This document shows, one piece after another, positions 28,612 to 41,421 of a stretch of DNA of 64,000 nt (position 1 is the first letter of the stretch; every line of letters begins with the position of its first letter). The notes beneath the pieces were generated by a model that was given only the letters and a program-made list of their open reading frames with translations, made no database searches and was not told the origin of the DNA. A program made the position numbers and the translations under genes. The DNA is taken from NCBI GenBank assembly GCA_000181795.3, contig CM012954.1:7586843-7650842 (forward strand). Reading direction: 5' to 3'. Source of the DNA: Trichinella spiralis (Eukaryota > Nematoda > Enoplea > Trichinellida > Trichinellidae).

Positions 28612-31600
28612 ATGAAATACAGTTTTATCTTCGCTACCTTTATTCTCACACTGTCTGCACCTGGCACCGGTAAGCAGAGCTGTTTGTATAATTTTCATTC
28701 CAAGCTGAACAAGCACAATCAAACAAACTACATCCTTTTCTCAGTCACATATTCAGAATTGAATTGAAAATAAAATTAAAATTCGCCTAATTCCCATCAG
28801 TTTCACTTTCAGCATTTGCCAAACAATGCTGGGATGGCGCAATGCCAATAATGCACTGTGTGGTAGACCAGTGTCCAGGCGGATTCTACTGTGACGACGG
28901 ATTCTGCTGCAGAGAACGGGTGGCCAACTTATCCGTAGAATTAAATCTGGTTGACAAATCAAACATAACTCGCCAAACAAAGCGTCGACCACAAAAAATT
29001 CCTGAATCGTTCAAAGAAGGGACATGCCCACAGATTGACGCATTTCCACAATTGCCAGGTTTGATTGTCTGTGAAAATGACTTTGACTGCGCAGGGCCGT
29101 GGAAATGCTGCTCGACAAGAATAGGCAATTTCTGTTTTGATGTACATGAATCTGCTGAAGTGGACAAACGTGAAACAATTCAAACGAGCAAGTCGCTAGA
29201 CGATGAACTTCCCGTTGTTGGACGTGTTCCATGTTCCATCGACGAAGACTGCATCCCCCCAAGCCGTTGTCGGCCCACTCGAGTCGGCAGGAGGTGCGTT
29301 TCAGCAGAACGTATGTTACATACGTATATATTTGTTATTTGTTGAATCAATACTTTCATTTATTAAAAGAAAAAAGATAACTACAAATTGCATGCTAATT
29401 TTAAGGTAGCGATTATGAAGATGCATGCCCAAAACATGAAGAGTTTGTAAAATGTGCGTCACCTTGTCAAACTGGATGCATCCAAAGAGTCCTTGACAAT
29501 ATTTGTGAAGAAACGTTTTGCCGACCAGGATGTATTTGTCAAAGCGGATATATACGAATGTATCACAATGAATGGAGGTCAAAATGTGTACGTGTTGCGT
29601 ATTGTACGGAAAAAAGAAAAAATTACGGTAAGTAGATACTTACTTTACAAAATATAAAAATTCAACATATAAATTAATTTTTATAAAGAGAAAAAACAAA
29701 CAGTAAGTGAAATCGAATAAATACCTTATCACTAAAAATTGTTCTGTCAAATACAGTTAAGCCAAGCAATGTCTCACCGAGTTCAACGTCGCTTTCGTTA
29801 AAATGCCAAACAAATCTCCACTGCCCATCCGATTATGTTTGTTCAAACGGCGTGTGTGTGATTAGTTCAGCCGAAATTGAAGATTCAGCCAACAAATGGA
29901 CATTGCCTAGCAACACCAAAGAAAATCTACGAGCTTGTCATACAGATTTTGACTGTCCTCAATCTGAGCGATGCAGTCAAACCAGAAATGGAAAACGATG
30001 CATTAGCAAAGGTATCATTAACTCACTTTGCCGCTTTGATAATTTTCAGATCAGAACTTTCAAACTTTTTCTAGACTTTACAACAACAACAACAAGACTT
30101 TGTCCAAATGGTTATTCTGCAGAATCGACTTGCAGTATGGGTGTCTGCCCGATCGGATATACATGTTGGAAAGGACTTTGCTGTGACTCTGTTGCTGATC
30201 GCTATACAAGCAAAAATCGATGCCCACCGATTGGACCGGGTACACCTCGAGGTCGTTTGCATCTTTGCGATTCAGACGATGATTGTGTTTTAAATGAACA
30301 CTGTTGCTTGACTGCCACCGGAAGACAATGCCTCAGTCTTGGAGATGGTGATCACACAACAAGTAAGCTTTACCTAGCACAAGAAAATAACTCTCTTTTG
30401 CCATTCATGCTAACCTGAAATCCAGCTTGCATCACCGGCATACATTTCAATTGCGTTAACACATAACAAACCTTCAACTAAACACCACTAAACCCTCTCA
30501 TTCGGCAGCAATATCGTCAAATTGACAGATCAGAAACACCTTAAAAATATTTAGAAATTTAACGCACAAAAAAAATACTTATAGAGTTTGAACTTCAGTC
30601 GACAAATCATGATTAGCATCACTACTTTATGCTTCCTTCATTTCTGATATTACGTGAAATTGACTTCTTCGCCAGTGTTATCAACCTGTACACTTAGGAA
30701 ATATACAAAAATGTCCAGACGGATCTGAATCGACATATACGTGCTACAAGGGATCGTGTCCGGAAAACTTAATTTGCATTGAGAATATGTGCTGTCCAAT
30801 AAAAGCGACCTCAACTGATGCATGTCCAGAGACTGGTGCCGCAGTATTTGATTGGCAAAAGCCAACGAGAGATCAATGCGAAAACGACTTCGATTGCACA
30901 GATTACGGGAAAAAATGCTGCCCAACACGAGCCGGAAAAAGATGCCTAGTATCATTACACAATAATTCATAACTACCATCATAACAATGCGAAAACTGTC
31001 TGAGAGCTGAAAAATTTGCCACTGTAATTGTTGTATTTAAGAAAAAAAAAATTTCTTTTAACACGAACGATTTTAACTTGTAAACAATCTAAATTAAAAG
31101 CTCAATCTAACAGAAATATTAAAAATATTTAACAATTTAGCATTGAAAAGAAGCTACTTATTCTTTATTTATAAGAGGGGAAAAATCATCATTACTGAGA
31201 AGAATGCTTGATTTGATGTTTATATTTACAAATAAAGGCTAATATGGCATTGCAATTCATAGGCATGACAGAAAGGCTTTCTGCGTGTTCAGATGGCTTG
31301 CAACCACTCTACAAGTGTCCAGCCACTGGCTGCCCTAGAGGTTACTTTTGTGAAAATGGAGGATGTTGTCGCAGATTGGTCTCACAGTATCATAAAAGTG
31401 ACAGTTGCCCAACAGTACAGGACGAAGATCGTTCGAAAATTCTGCAGAGTTGCTTAATCAACAGTGACTGTCATGACAACGAATACTGTTGCCAAGGAAA
31501 ATGCGTTCGTGCTACAAAGAAGCATGCAAGTAAGCGAACTATTCGAGAAAAGTGATCTCAACTGTACAGTAATATCATGCACAGTTTTACGCCAGTTAAT

Positions 31601-32195
31601 TTTCACATTGCCACAAGCAACAAATAAAACACAGTATATAATGCTTGCGTCTTGTTTCAGATGTAAATGACTTAAATTTAAATAAGAAAACATGAAACAT
31701 GAGATCACGCAAATTTAAATTAAAAAAATGTTTACAATCATAGTAAATAATTTCACTGCTGTAATGAATAATTATAAATAATGTTGCATTCAACATCATT
31801 CTGCAACATCTAAGCTTACACCAATACCAACTAACGCAATAATACAATCCGATCGAGCAGCTTTTACAGTAATGAAGAAGAAAAAATCACAAATTATGCT
31901 AAAATTAAATTACGATAGCAATTACTAATTGAAACCAACGTAAAAAAGCGAAACTATAAACTTCCTCCTCAACTGCTAACCTTGAACTTAATGCATTTTG
32001 TAAAAACTGAATATTTCAAAAACTTTTCCGTGTCATTAATTTTAATAATAAAAAAGCCTCTTTCTAGATGGTTACTGTCCAAAGTTTATACCAGTTCGTC
32101 TGCGCACACTTCTGTTTTGTGACAATGATTCTCAATGTCCGCTTTCTTTGAAGTGTTGCAAAATTGCCAAAAGAAAACTCTGCGTCAGAATTTAA
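28612..32195 (+). CDS. Secreted multidomain lustrin/WAP/TIL cysteine-rich protein
   Basis: Eight exons close in frame to about 663 residues: 28612-28669, 28813-29310, 29406-29627, 29757-30011, 30075-30362, 30698-30948, 31238-31529 and 32068-32195. Residues 1-22 are a signal peptide (MKYSFIFATFILTLS). Then come a lustrin-type Cys repeat (CPGGFYCDDGFCC), a WAP-like domain (CENDFDC...KCC), a half-WAP, a ten-Cys trypsin-inhibitor-like (TIL) domain (about 190-250), an EB-like stretch and another half-WAP. Three lustrin+WAP pairs follow (from about 350, 443 and 535; for example GYTCWKGLCC, ICIENMCC, GYFCENGGCC), and a final WAP-like domain ends KLCVRI. Such modules usually inhibit proteases or sit in extracellular matrix. 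The substrate is unknown. Exon 6 could instead read on to a stop at 30970, giving a shorter form, and the last two exons lack their own signal peptide, so I joined them. The exon 7 acceptor (AATAAAG) is the weakest link. Confidence 0.8.
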
Positions 32196-32199
32196 TAAA
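32194..32199 (+). terminator. AATAAA poly(A) signal
   Basis: Overlaps the stop codon region of the lustrin/WAP gene. It is plausible as its cleavage signal but very close to the stop. Confidence 0.4.
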
Positions 32200-33943
32200 A
32201 GCATAACAAAAAAAAAGAAGAGAAACCTCAACCGTCCCTATTAGCTATTGAAAGCGGAAAAAAGTTAAAGCAAAAGAAATTACTATTTTGTTAATGAAAT
32301 GCAATCAAAATGGATGCGTGACAGGATTAATACACTGAACACCGTTGAAAATGGAATCTGCTTATACATTACACGGCCAAATATACAACACAATACCTGT
32401 TGAATGTAATTTGGTTTCATGGCGATCAACAAACTATAAATTCTATGAAATCTTATTCATTAACATTCTTCAACATGCCTCAGCAAAGTGATGCTTTAAC
32501 GTTATTTACAAAATGATAATAGTAAATTCTTAACAATGACATGTTTTCAATTCAAATATTTCTTACTGAAACAGAACTTTCAACATGTTGTTCATAATCT
32601 ATGCAAATTTATCTTCTATTAATTGCGAAAACAAGCAGCTTAGAAGAGCATCAGTGAATCTGAAATATAAACAACAACTGCGCATGAAAATAATTATTCA
32701 TTTATCATTTTCACGTTTCATAATTATAATAATTCATATAATGAACTTATATTTTAAAAAAAATCATAATCTCAATGCTCCCTATTCATTTGCACTACTT
32801 TTAGTCATGCTAAGTAAATATTACGCAAGCAGACATTGCACAATCGTTTGAGGTGAAAATTTCATTTCAACAACACACTTGAATTCAATATTCCGCCTAT
32901 TAGATGTGCTATAAAAGTTCAATTAGAACGCGCGCAATAATAATTCAATGCTAACTTCGGTGCAAAAACTTATACTAAAGAATGGCAATTAGTGGCGAGA
33001 AAAAAGTCTCAAAGTTTTGTTTACTTTTTTAAGCTAACACTTTCCAACGCAACCCAGTAACCAGCGGTTTCGTGTGATATTTCGCGCTTTGCCACAGAAG
33101 GTCACTATTATGGTACGCCTGTGCAGTCTTCTTTGTCTACAGCTTGTTCTTTTTCAAGATTTTTCTCACATATAAAAAACCATATTCAATTCACTGAAAT
33201 TAACTCTTCAATACCACATTTGTAGTATTTACCAAAAAATACATACTATAAAATAAAGTAAAAAATAACTAATTTCATTCTTATTCTGAAACCAGCTCAT
33301 CACGAATTGAAATATTCCTCAACAAGAGCATTAAACTACTTGCTGCATTCATCGTTATGCATACTTAGACGATGTTAACCGTGACCGATTGTTGTTATAG
33401 TTATATAGACAATGATGATTCGATTAAATTAGAGATCAAATATTCATGCAAATTTTCGTTCATCTTCAGTACAGAATATGAAAGTGCCTTTTAAACGATC
33501 AATCAACAAAAAGTACAACATTTCTTACCTCATCTTGTGCCGACTAGTGTTGACTACGCGAACCATGCATTGGCAAGCATCGAAATGAAGAAGAGTAACA
33601 TTTCAGTGTATAAAAGAACAAGATCAGCCGCTTAACAGTGCAACGTCTGTAACTCACCAGATTGCTACTTCTAAAATGCAAAAAATGCAACATACCTGAA
33701 CTTCGAAATGAGCTACAGTACACTTAAGTAATTTCAAGTTGCAAATTTAAAAGTTGATACGTCAAGTATTATGTTTAATTTCAAAAATACCAAAAAATTT
33801 AACTAATAACAAATAATTCCTCACAACACAGGAGCATGTAAAGGAAAATAAAAATGCTCAATACAAAAGATTTCAATAAAAACCCTCATCAGTGATCAGA
33901 CTTCGTTTGAAATTTGTAAAATAAATTCAAATTAATATGATAA

Positions 33944-33974
<31 letters not shown>

Positions 33975-34735
33975 ACCTGTGATCACCTGCTCAAAAGTAT
34001 TTTCCCAACTTTTTTGAAGAAGGTATCATCAGTTAATTTATTGATGAAATATTACCGTAACGGGAGTTCAAAGTTCAAAAAAGAAAAACCAACAATAATT
34101 TTAAAAAAACAGGAAATTTTTCACCTACGTACTAAAAAAGAAAAAGAATTATTATTCAATATCTTAAAAATTTTTCCCTATTTTACGGAGTTAGAGAAAA
34201 TAATAATGTTAATAATAAAAAAATAGAAAAAAGAAACTGCAACAACAACAACTACTACAACAACAACAATGCTGTCCGGTAAATCGTTGCTATTATGGGG
34301 CACTTGTTTTCCAGCAGCTGAATGGGGAGACCGTCACCGAAATTTCAGCCGAGCCAGACACGCTGCGAGCTGGCTTGCAAGCTGCGAGAGCGAAACGACC
34401 CATTTCCTGTAAACTGGGTTGCCAAGGTCAGTGACACATCCAGCCACTTGCATTTTGCATCACTTTTCAACTTTCAAACGTCAGTCTCTGACTGAGCTGC
34501 CTCAGTAGCCGCCCATTATAATACAAAAGTTTTGTTTTTTTAAATAAATAAATATATATATATATGCTTGTCTGCCTCCATGACATCATCATCACCAGTA
34601 AGCATGTAATTTGTGCATGCGAACACACACAAACGATTGCGTAAATGAAAATAAATAACTCCAACACAAATATTTTAATAGCTGGCTGAGCTATTGTGCC
34701 CATTGATCATAGCTGGGCTGTTGTAATGCATGCTG
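32196..34735. other. Intergenic region upstream of the patched-related gene
   Basis: About 2.5 kb. Holds an (AT)n tract at about 33945-33974. It also holds a 47-codon open frame starting at 34269 directly after a CAACAACAACAA leader, in a GC-richer patch (34300-34440). I cannot say whether that patch is a small gene, an early leader exon or a regulatory block. Confidence 0.5.
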
Positions 34736-34890
34736 ATGGAGTTAGACAATTTGCATGTGAAAGGCCGCCTCGACCGATTAGCTGAACAGATTAATTTGGC
34801 GGTCCTATCTTGCGGCCAAGTGAAAAATTGCCCAACTCGCCTGAAATTACGATTCGGCTCATCTCGACATCAAAGTAGTCAAAGTTGTTG
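34736..34890 (+). other. Possible 5' leader exon of the patched-related gene with upstream ORF
   Basis: An open frame begins at an ATG here and runs 51 codons to a good donor (TTGTTG/gtaagc). The next acceptor (TTTTTTTTCAAG at about 34970) lies just before the ptr ATG. Spliced together, the upstream frame enters the ptr coding region out of frame with its ATG and stops shortly after. A repressive overlapping upstream ORF is inferred; a spurious open frame is equally possible. Confidence 0.3.
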
Positions 34891-34976
34891 GTAAGCTATA
34901 CACACACAAGTTCACTCGCCATTGCAGGCTGAAGGAATTTCACTTTTTTATAAATAATTTTTTTTTCAAGTTCGTC

Positions 34977-37900
34977 ATGGGAAAGTGCTGCAAGCTGGAC
35001 TGCTTGGAACGTCGGCTGAGTTTATTTTTTTCCGTCTACGCCCGTTTTGTCAGTCGACATCCGTGGCCATTTATCGTGTTTCCACTATTGCTCAACGTCG
35101 CCCTTTCCATTGGTCTGCTTTACATGAACGAAATTACCGACGCCACATATTTATACACGCCCACCAACGCCCGGTCAAAATATGAACGCGAGGTGATACA
35201 CCAAAAATGGCCCCTACTGGATGGCAACTATGTCGCAGGACATACAATTACCTCATTAAGAGAATGTCAGTCCATCGTCAGTGCCAGAGATGGTGGCAAT
35301 ATTTTACGGTAAAATTTTCTCATTCTCAATTTTTATCATGGTTTAACAAATTAAGATGAAAAAAACAACAACAATAATTTTTCAATTAAATTCAATTAAG
35401 GAATATACTTGGAGTATTTTCTTCCAAATCATTCACCGGTAGTCAGTTTGAAATGCATATTCCATCAGTGTTATTGAACTTTCTTGTGAAAATGTCATCA
35501 AAACTAAGACACACCAAAAGTTACACTGAGCACAGTGAAAATGCACAGATAAATGCAATAATTTTAAATATATGCTTTTTCTTGATTTAACTAGTGTGAA
35601 TGCATGTGTGCAAAACTTGAAATGCATAATATACTGAAGCTAACACGCATGAGCAGAAATTTCATGGAAATTTGCTTTTGTTTATTTCACGCCTCAGGCA
35701 AGTCCGAATCGACCTCGCATACAATAGGCATGTTTTCTTCATCAGGGGAATTTGAAATATCACATAGCAGTCAATGACATTCACAATATTACAATGATGA
35801 AGAAATAATAATAATAAAAAACAACGTATGGTACTTTTCAATAAGAGAACAAAAAATTAAAACTTGTCACTAGCATTACTAACAACAACAACAAGTCAAC
35901 AGATCAATATCATCCATCCATTTTTGAAAGCAAATAATAATACTGACATTTCTTTTAAATAAATAAAAATAAGCATATTAATTTTTTTTTGAATAAAATC
36001 GTGCGTGAATAGAATGAGCGTGAAAATTTCACATTTGAACATTAAGACCAAATTAGTGAAAATTAGTAGTAGTGAGTGGGTGTGAAATTCAGAGTAGCTG
36101 CTGCATTCTTCAGCATCATCTACATTTCCTGGTTTAAAAACCTTGATAAGGGTTCGTTTCACTACAAAATTTTACGCTCACAATGAACAACTTGATTTTA
36201 AAGTTTCATTTACAATACTGATGAAAAAGAAGAAAAATGAAAAATCAGTTCAACTGATTATCAACTATGAATAGATAGAAAATTCTAATAATCATTTTCA
36301 TTAATGATAATATTTAGTTTGTGGAACAAATTAATTTTGTTTCAGTAAATTATACAAAAAAAATATTACATGCTCATATTGAATGGAAGAAATATACGCA
36401 GAAAATATCAGTTGATATGCTTGTTGTAAAAGTGACACAAGTGAAAAAGGGAAGAAAAACAGATGCACCACAACTGAATACTTTCAAGCACAGTGGCTAC
36501 ATAATTGAAATGGGTCATCGTTGACGACTGTTGTAAAATACCGTTTGACGACTAATACCCGATTCATTTTAAGGCCCTGCCTCGCTTTGACAATTTACCA
36601 AACTTTCAGTCTATTCACAATTTGCTGAACTGATCTAATAAAATAAGCTAAACAGTTTGAACTGGTTAAATATATATATGGTAGTTTTTTTTTCATCAAA
36701 ACCTTTCAAATTTAAATTTTTTCAAATAATCAACTGAGAGAGAGTAAACTTGGATTATTTTCATTCGGAAAAAGAAAACCGGATGCTAACTGATGGGACA
36801 ATAGAAAATTTTGACTGGAACAATAGTTTCTGCCTTGTGTGCAACAGATCTCGAGAGATTAATTTTCCGATCCAATTCAAGCATCGATGTAGGTTAGGTG
36901 AGTTGAGTCTGCTTTCATGAATTCACCAATTCTTTCTACTATATTCCAGTTCGTTGAAGTGCATACATAATATATACATACGTATGTTTATAACTAGACA
37001 ACAATTATGAATTTGCACTACCATTTTGGAATTCGAATATGGAACATCTAATCCATTTCTTTTTTCTCCATTTCTCCAGTTGTATACTATCCGCTTAATA
37101 GAGCAATCAATTGGCATTTTCATGATTAAATCGTTTTTTAGAAACAACTCATTCTCAATATGGACAATATGAGAAAAAATTCTGTTAAATATCGTTGAAA
37201 ATGTTTATTATAGGGCTGAATACGCAGAAGCAGTGAACCGGTTGAACTTGTACATCATAAGTCATGTTCACGTCCGCTATCGAAATCGCACATGGAATTA
37301 CATGGATCTGTGCCTACACTGGGAAGATTCTTGTTTCACAAACCCCCAACTCGGAATTATCAATACTGTATATCAAAATCGAGGTCGAATTATGTTCAAT
37401 CTTACCTATCCAATCACCAGACTCGGCTCACAGTCAATATACCTGGGAAGCAGTTTGGGCGGCGTGTTAATCAATGAATTTGGTCATATTGAAACTGCCA
37501 AAGCGTGGATGCTGATTTATCAGCTTCAGTTCTATCCGGACAATACTAGCTATGTCAGTGGACTTTGGGAAAAGGAGTTCCAACGAGCTTTGCTCAGTTA
37601 CAACGATCCGTTAATTCACATCACAGCATTTCATTCACAAACTTTGGACGATGAACTGGAACGCAACGCGGACCATCTGACCCCGCGATTTGCCCTCTGC
37701 TTTCTTATATTATTAATTTTTGCCATTTTTTGTACGCTTTGCTTCATCGACGGGACCGCTTACATCGACTGGGGACAAAGTAAACCTATATTAGCTTTAG
37801 TTGGAGTAATCAGTGCCGGTATTGGAGTCTCATCGGCTGTCGGCATGATGAATCTGTGCGGTATGATTTATACACAAATTGTTGCCGTCATGCCCTTCCT

Positions 37901-40712
37901 AATTGTGTGTATGTTATCATTGTTCTATTTTTCACTTAAACTACTTTAAGAATTTTTTCTGTATTTAAGCTGTACGTTTGGATAATACTTTCCTAATGAT
38001 CTCCGCGATACGTCTCACGTCGCGCAACTTACCTGTAGAAGAACGTATGGGTCAAGCAATGTCTGAAGCAGCCGTATCGATCACGATCACCGTACTGACG
38101 GATGTGTTCAGCTTCGCACTGGGAATTTTGACCAACATCCCAGCAGTGCAAATTTTCTGCGCCTACACTACTGCCGCCATAATGACAACATTCTTCAATC
38201 AGCTGACAATAATGATGGCTGTACTTGTGATTACCCTAAGGATGGAGAAAAATAATTTAAACTGCCTTTTTGTATGTCTAGAAACAAAAACTTACAAAAA
38301 AGATAATCCTAGTAAGTGCACGATGCATTATTTCACAAATTTCGTCTTTAAGTTGTCATATTTCAGCAGCTTCACCTATGCTATAGCGAAATTATTGCTA
38401 CATTATTTAAATCACATACTACATAGCTCTTTTGAAAAAGAAAGGAAATACATTATGAACAGAAATGTTAATTTGAACATGATTATCAATTGATACTGTA
38501 ATATTTTATTCATGCACAGATTTGAATTCTTATTTCATTTTTAAGCAAAAGGCAAAGAGAAAAAGAAAATACAAATTGTACATATTTCAGAGTCACAAAA
38601 CTTTTTTACCCGTATGTTCATGCTTGGTTCAAAAGTGGAAGGAAATACGAGTGCCGCAAGAACTACTGAACCAGAGCGAGGTTTGATACAGGTCATTTTT
38701 GAAGACTGGTACGCACCTATATTGATGCATCCGGTAATGCGAACGGTTGTTCTTGTCTGGTTTGTTCTCTATCTTGGCCTGAGCATTTGGTTTTGTTCCA
38801 ATGTACGAGAAGGACTCGAGCCGGTCAATTTGCTCGTATCTGACTCTTATGCCATTCCACACTACCGTGCTCTAGAAAAGTATTTCTTTTCCTTGTTAAT
38901 CAATAAATAAAATAAAATAAATAATTTAATTTGAGGTATTTCTGGAAATATGGTACTGAAGTGCAGGTTGTGGTGAACAATCCATCAGATTTATCAAATG
39001 CTGGAGAGAGGATAAAAATAGCAGGGGTGGTGCGAGCATTTGCCGAATCACCGCATGGTATGGGCTTGGATAGTGTGCAGTTCTGGTTGTTCGAATTCGA
39101 ACGTTTCCTCCTCAATGACGACGAAAAGCGCAACATCGACTTCCTGTCGCCGAAAGAATTCTACGAGTCGCTACGTGATTTTCTCATGCTCAGCACATAC
39201 GATCGCTTCAGGTAACTCTTTTCAACCTACGCATAAAAAGAACAGCAACGATGAAGAATATTTTTTTTCTGTTATTTTTCAGACTGGATGTATTGTGGAA
39301 TGAAGATGGAACAGCAGATCAAAATATGAATCCAATCAAATCTTATCGTTTCTACATCGGCGTGAAAGATTTCACCAATTCTGTGAAACAAACCCAAGCA
39401 GTGCAAAAATTACGCGCCGTGGCAGATCATTTCCCCGACTACAACATCACGACATTCAACCCAATCTGGCTATTCGTCGATCAGTATCAGGAAATACTTC
39501 CAAACGTTTTACAAGAAGTGATCGCTGGAATCTCGGTGATGGTACTGATCGCACTGTTAATGATTCCACATCCATGTTGCAGTTTTTGGGTGGCGATCAC
39601 TATTGCTTCGATTGATATTGGTGTGGTTGGTCTGATGACTGTATGGGGTATAAATTTGGATACGGTATCGATGATTACAATCATCATGAGCATCGGCTTC
39701 TCAGTTGACTTTTCTGCGCACATCGCGCACGCATTTGTCGTCAGCGACTGCAAATCATCAACAGAGCGTGCCAAAAGAGCCGTATCACGCATGGCTTGGC
39801 CAGTTATTCAAGTAAGCGTTTCTTTTTTCTCTTCTTAAAAATACACATATATTTGAAAAATCTGCTTAACCAGAAAAGTTGTTGTAACAAGTAACCTTGT
39901 GGAAAAAACATCTTTCTCTGATTTTTATTGTTTTGCTTGTCAACATAGCTAAAGTTGAGCTAAAGAGAACAAAAAAAACTCAAACTACAATCAATCGCCT
40001 TTTCTTTCAGGGCGGTGTGTCCACAATACTGGGAGTGGTGGTGCTTTCCAATCTGGACTCTTACATGGTGTTGGCTTTTTTCAAAACAGTCCTGTTAGTG
40101 ATCATGTTGGGCATGCTGCACGCGATCGTTTTTCTGCCGGTATTGCTCAGTTTGTTCGTGCACAACGGATCATCAATATGTTGTGGTCGAAAAACAAATG
40201 CCAACAACAACAACAACAACAATTCAGCTTCCAAACTAAGTCACATTCCACAGTCGGTCACTTTGAACGTGCAGCCATTTCAGCAGTCAACAATGAAACA
40301 CCACCATCGCCAATCACTGGCCAAGCATCGGCAAAAGACAACACCTCTGCATCATCTGCCACCGGCAAGCATGCAACTGCGTCCAGAGCACGAATACGAG
40401 TCCATCCATCAGTATGCCATCAACTGGAAAGTGCCGAACTTGTACGCACCAGGGCCACTTGCCCACTGCCAATCGACAACATCAGTCAATGCTAACAACA
40501 AACCAAGCGAAATACTACTACGGCCCCGTGTAGCTAATTACATTCCAGATCCGACAAACACAACAGATTACGGTACGCTCACGTCATCCTCCGCGGGCTC
40601 ATCGCCCGCTTGGATCGATTGGACTCAACGTACTGGTCGAATGGCCAGAATGCAACCGACCGAAATTACAACGATGGAACCATTGAACCTCAGTCTTAAA
40701 ACGACTCGGTGA
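34977..40712 (+). CDS. Patched-related (ptr/PTCHD-like) membrane protein with sterol-sensing domain
   Basis: Twelve-helix RND-fold protein of the nematode patched-related family, members of which act in cuticle, moulting and membrane or sterol traffic. Seven exons join to about 1054 residues: 34977-35308, 37214-37908, 37970-38311, 38591-38879, 38936-39211, 39283-39811 and 40011-40712. The N-terminal CLERRLS...FVSRHPWPF signature leads into helix 1. The first extracellular loop carries LHWEDSC. The sterol-sensing helices follow (about 280-440) with VRLDNTFLMI in place of the usual GVDNMFLM. Helix 7 follows GLIQVIFEDWYAPIL. The second RND half has SIGFSVDFSAHIAHAF, a family hallmark, and GGVSTILGVVVL. 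The cytoplasmic tail of about 170 residues is Asn/His/Gln/Pro-rich and ends in PLNLSLKTTR. Intron 1 is long (1.9 kb); others are short. I cannot assign it to a specific numbered ptr. Confidence 0.93.
35309..37213. other. Intron 1 of the patched-related gene
   Basis: 1.9-kb intron, far longer than the rest of the gene's introns. No nested gene or repeat element was recognised. Long first introns often carry regulatory elements, but nothing specific is visible. Confidence 0.7.
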
Positions 40713-41421
40713 ATCTCATTTTCTTCTCCTTCTCCTTCTTCTTCTTCTTCTTCGTTTTTTTTGGTTTTATTATACTGTTTGTTTTATCAACTGTGAACTG
40801 CTGCTTGTAAGACAGTGAACATCTTAGTACCGGTCTTAGTGTGATAAGAAACATTCGTCGGATGTGATGTGAAATTATTTGAAGAAGTTTTTGCAAACAG
40901 AGAAAGAAGAGATGAAAATGGAAAGTCGATTTTTACCTAATTTTGTTAAATAAATAGTTACACATAAGACGAGTGGTGTTGAAACGATTTTGAAAGAGAA
41001 AGCACAACTGCAAAGAATCCGCAGGCATACATACAACATACGTGTCGCATTGGCACAAAACAACGTGATGTGATGAACTGAACTCTGAGAACGAACACTT
41101 CAAATCTCACATATGCGTATCATTTGGTATTCTTCACAGAATACTAATAAATAAAGGTCATATTTTTTTGTAACTATCCAAAAGAAATGCAATATATGAA
41201 AAACAACAAAAATGGCAATAATAATAGTGAGAAAAATGAGTTGGAAAACAAATACCCCACCTCTCTTTTCTCCTGAGCACACAGACACAAATACACAGGC
41301 CGTGATAACTGAACGAAACTCGAATAAATATGATCATTAATTACCTTGACAAGATGATTGTAATAACACGAAAAAGTGACCAACTGGGATGCCGGTTGGC
41401 CAACAGCAAACAGTTGACGAG
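40713..41421. other. Convergent 3' region between ptr and UCKL1
   Basis: Contains a (TTC)n tract at about 40733-40755 and an AATAAA-containing stretch near 40946 that could end the ptr transcript. No gene seen. Confidence 0.5.

Noticed and set aside
31244-31555. Separate small gene starting at the ATG at 31244
   Set aside because: It has no signal peptide, although the product is a Cys-rich extracellular type, and it matches the lustrin+WAP exon pattern of the upstream gene in phase. Kept as exon 7, with the alternative noted.
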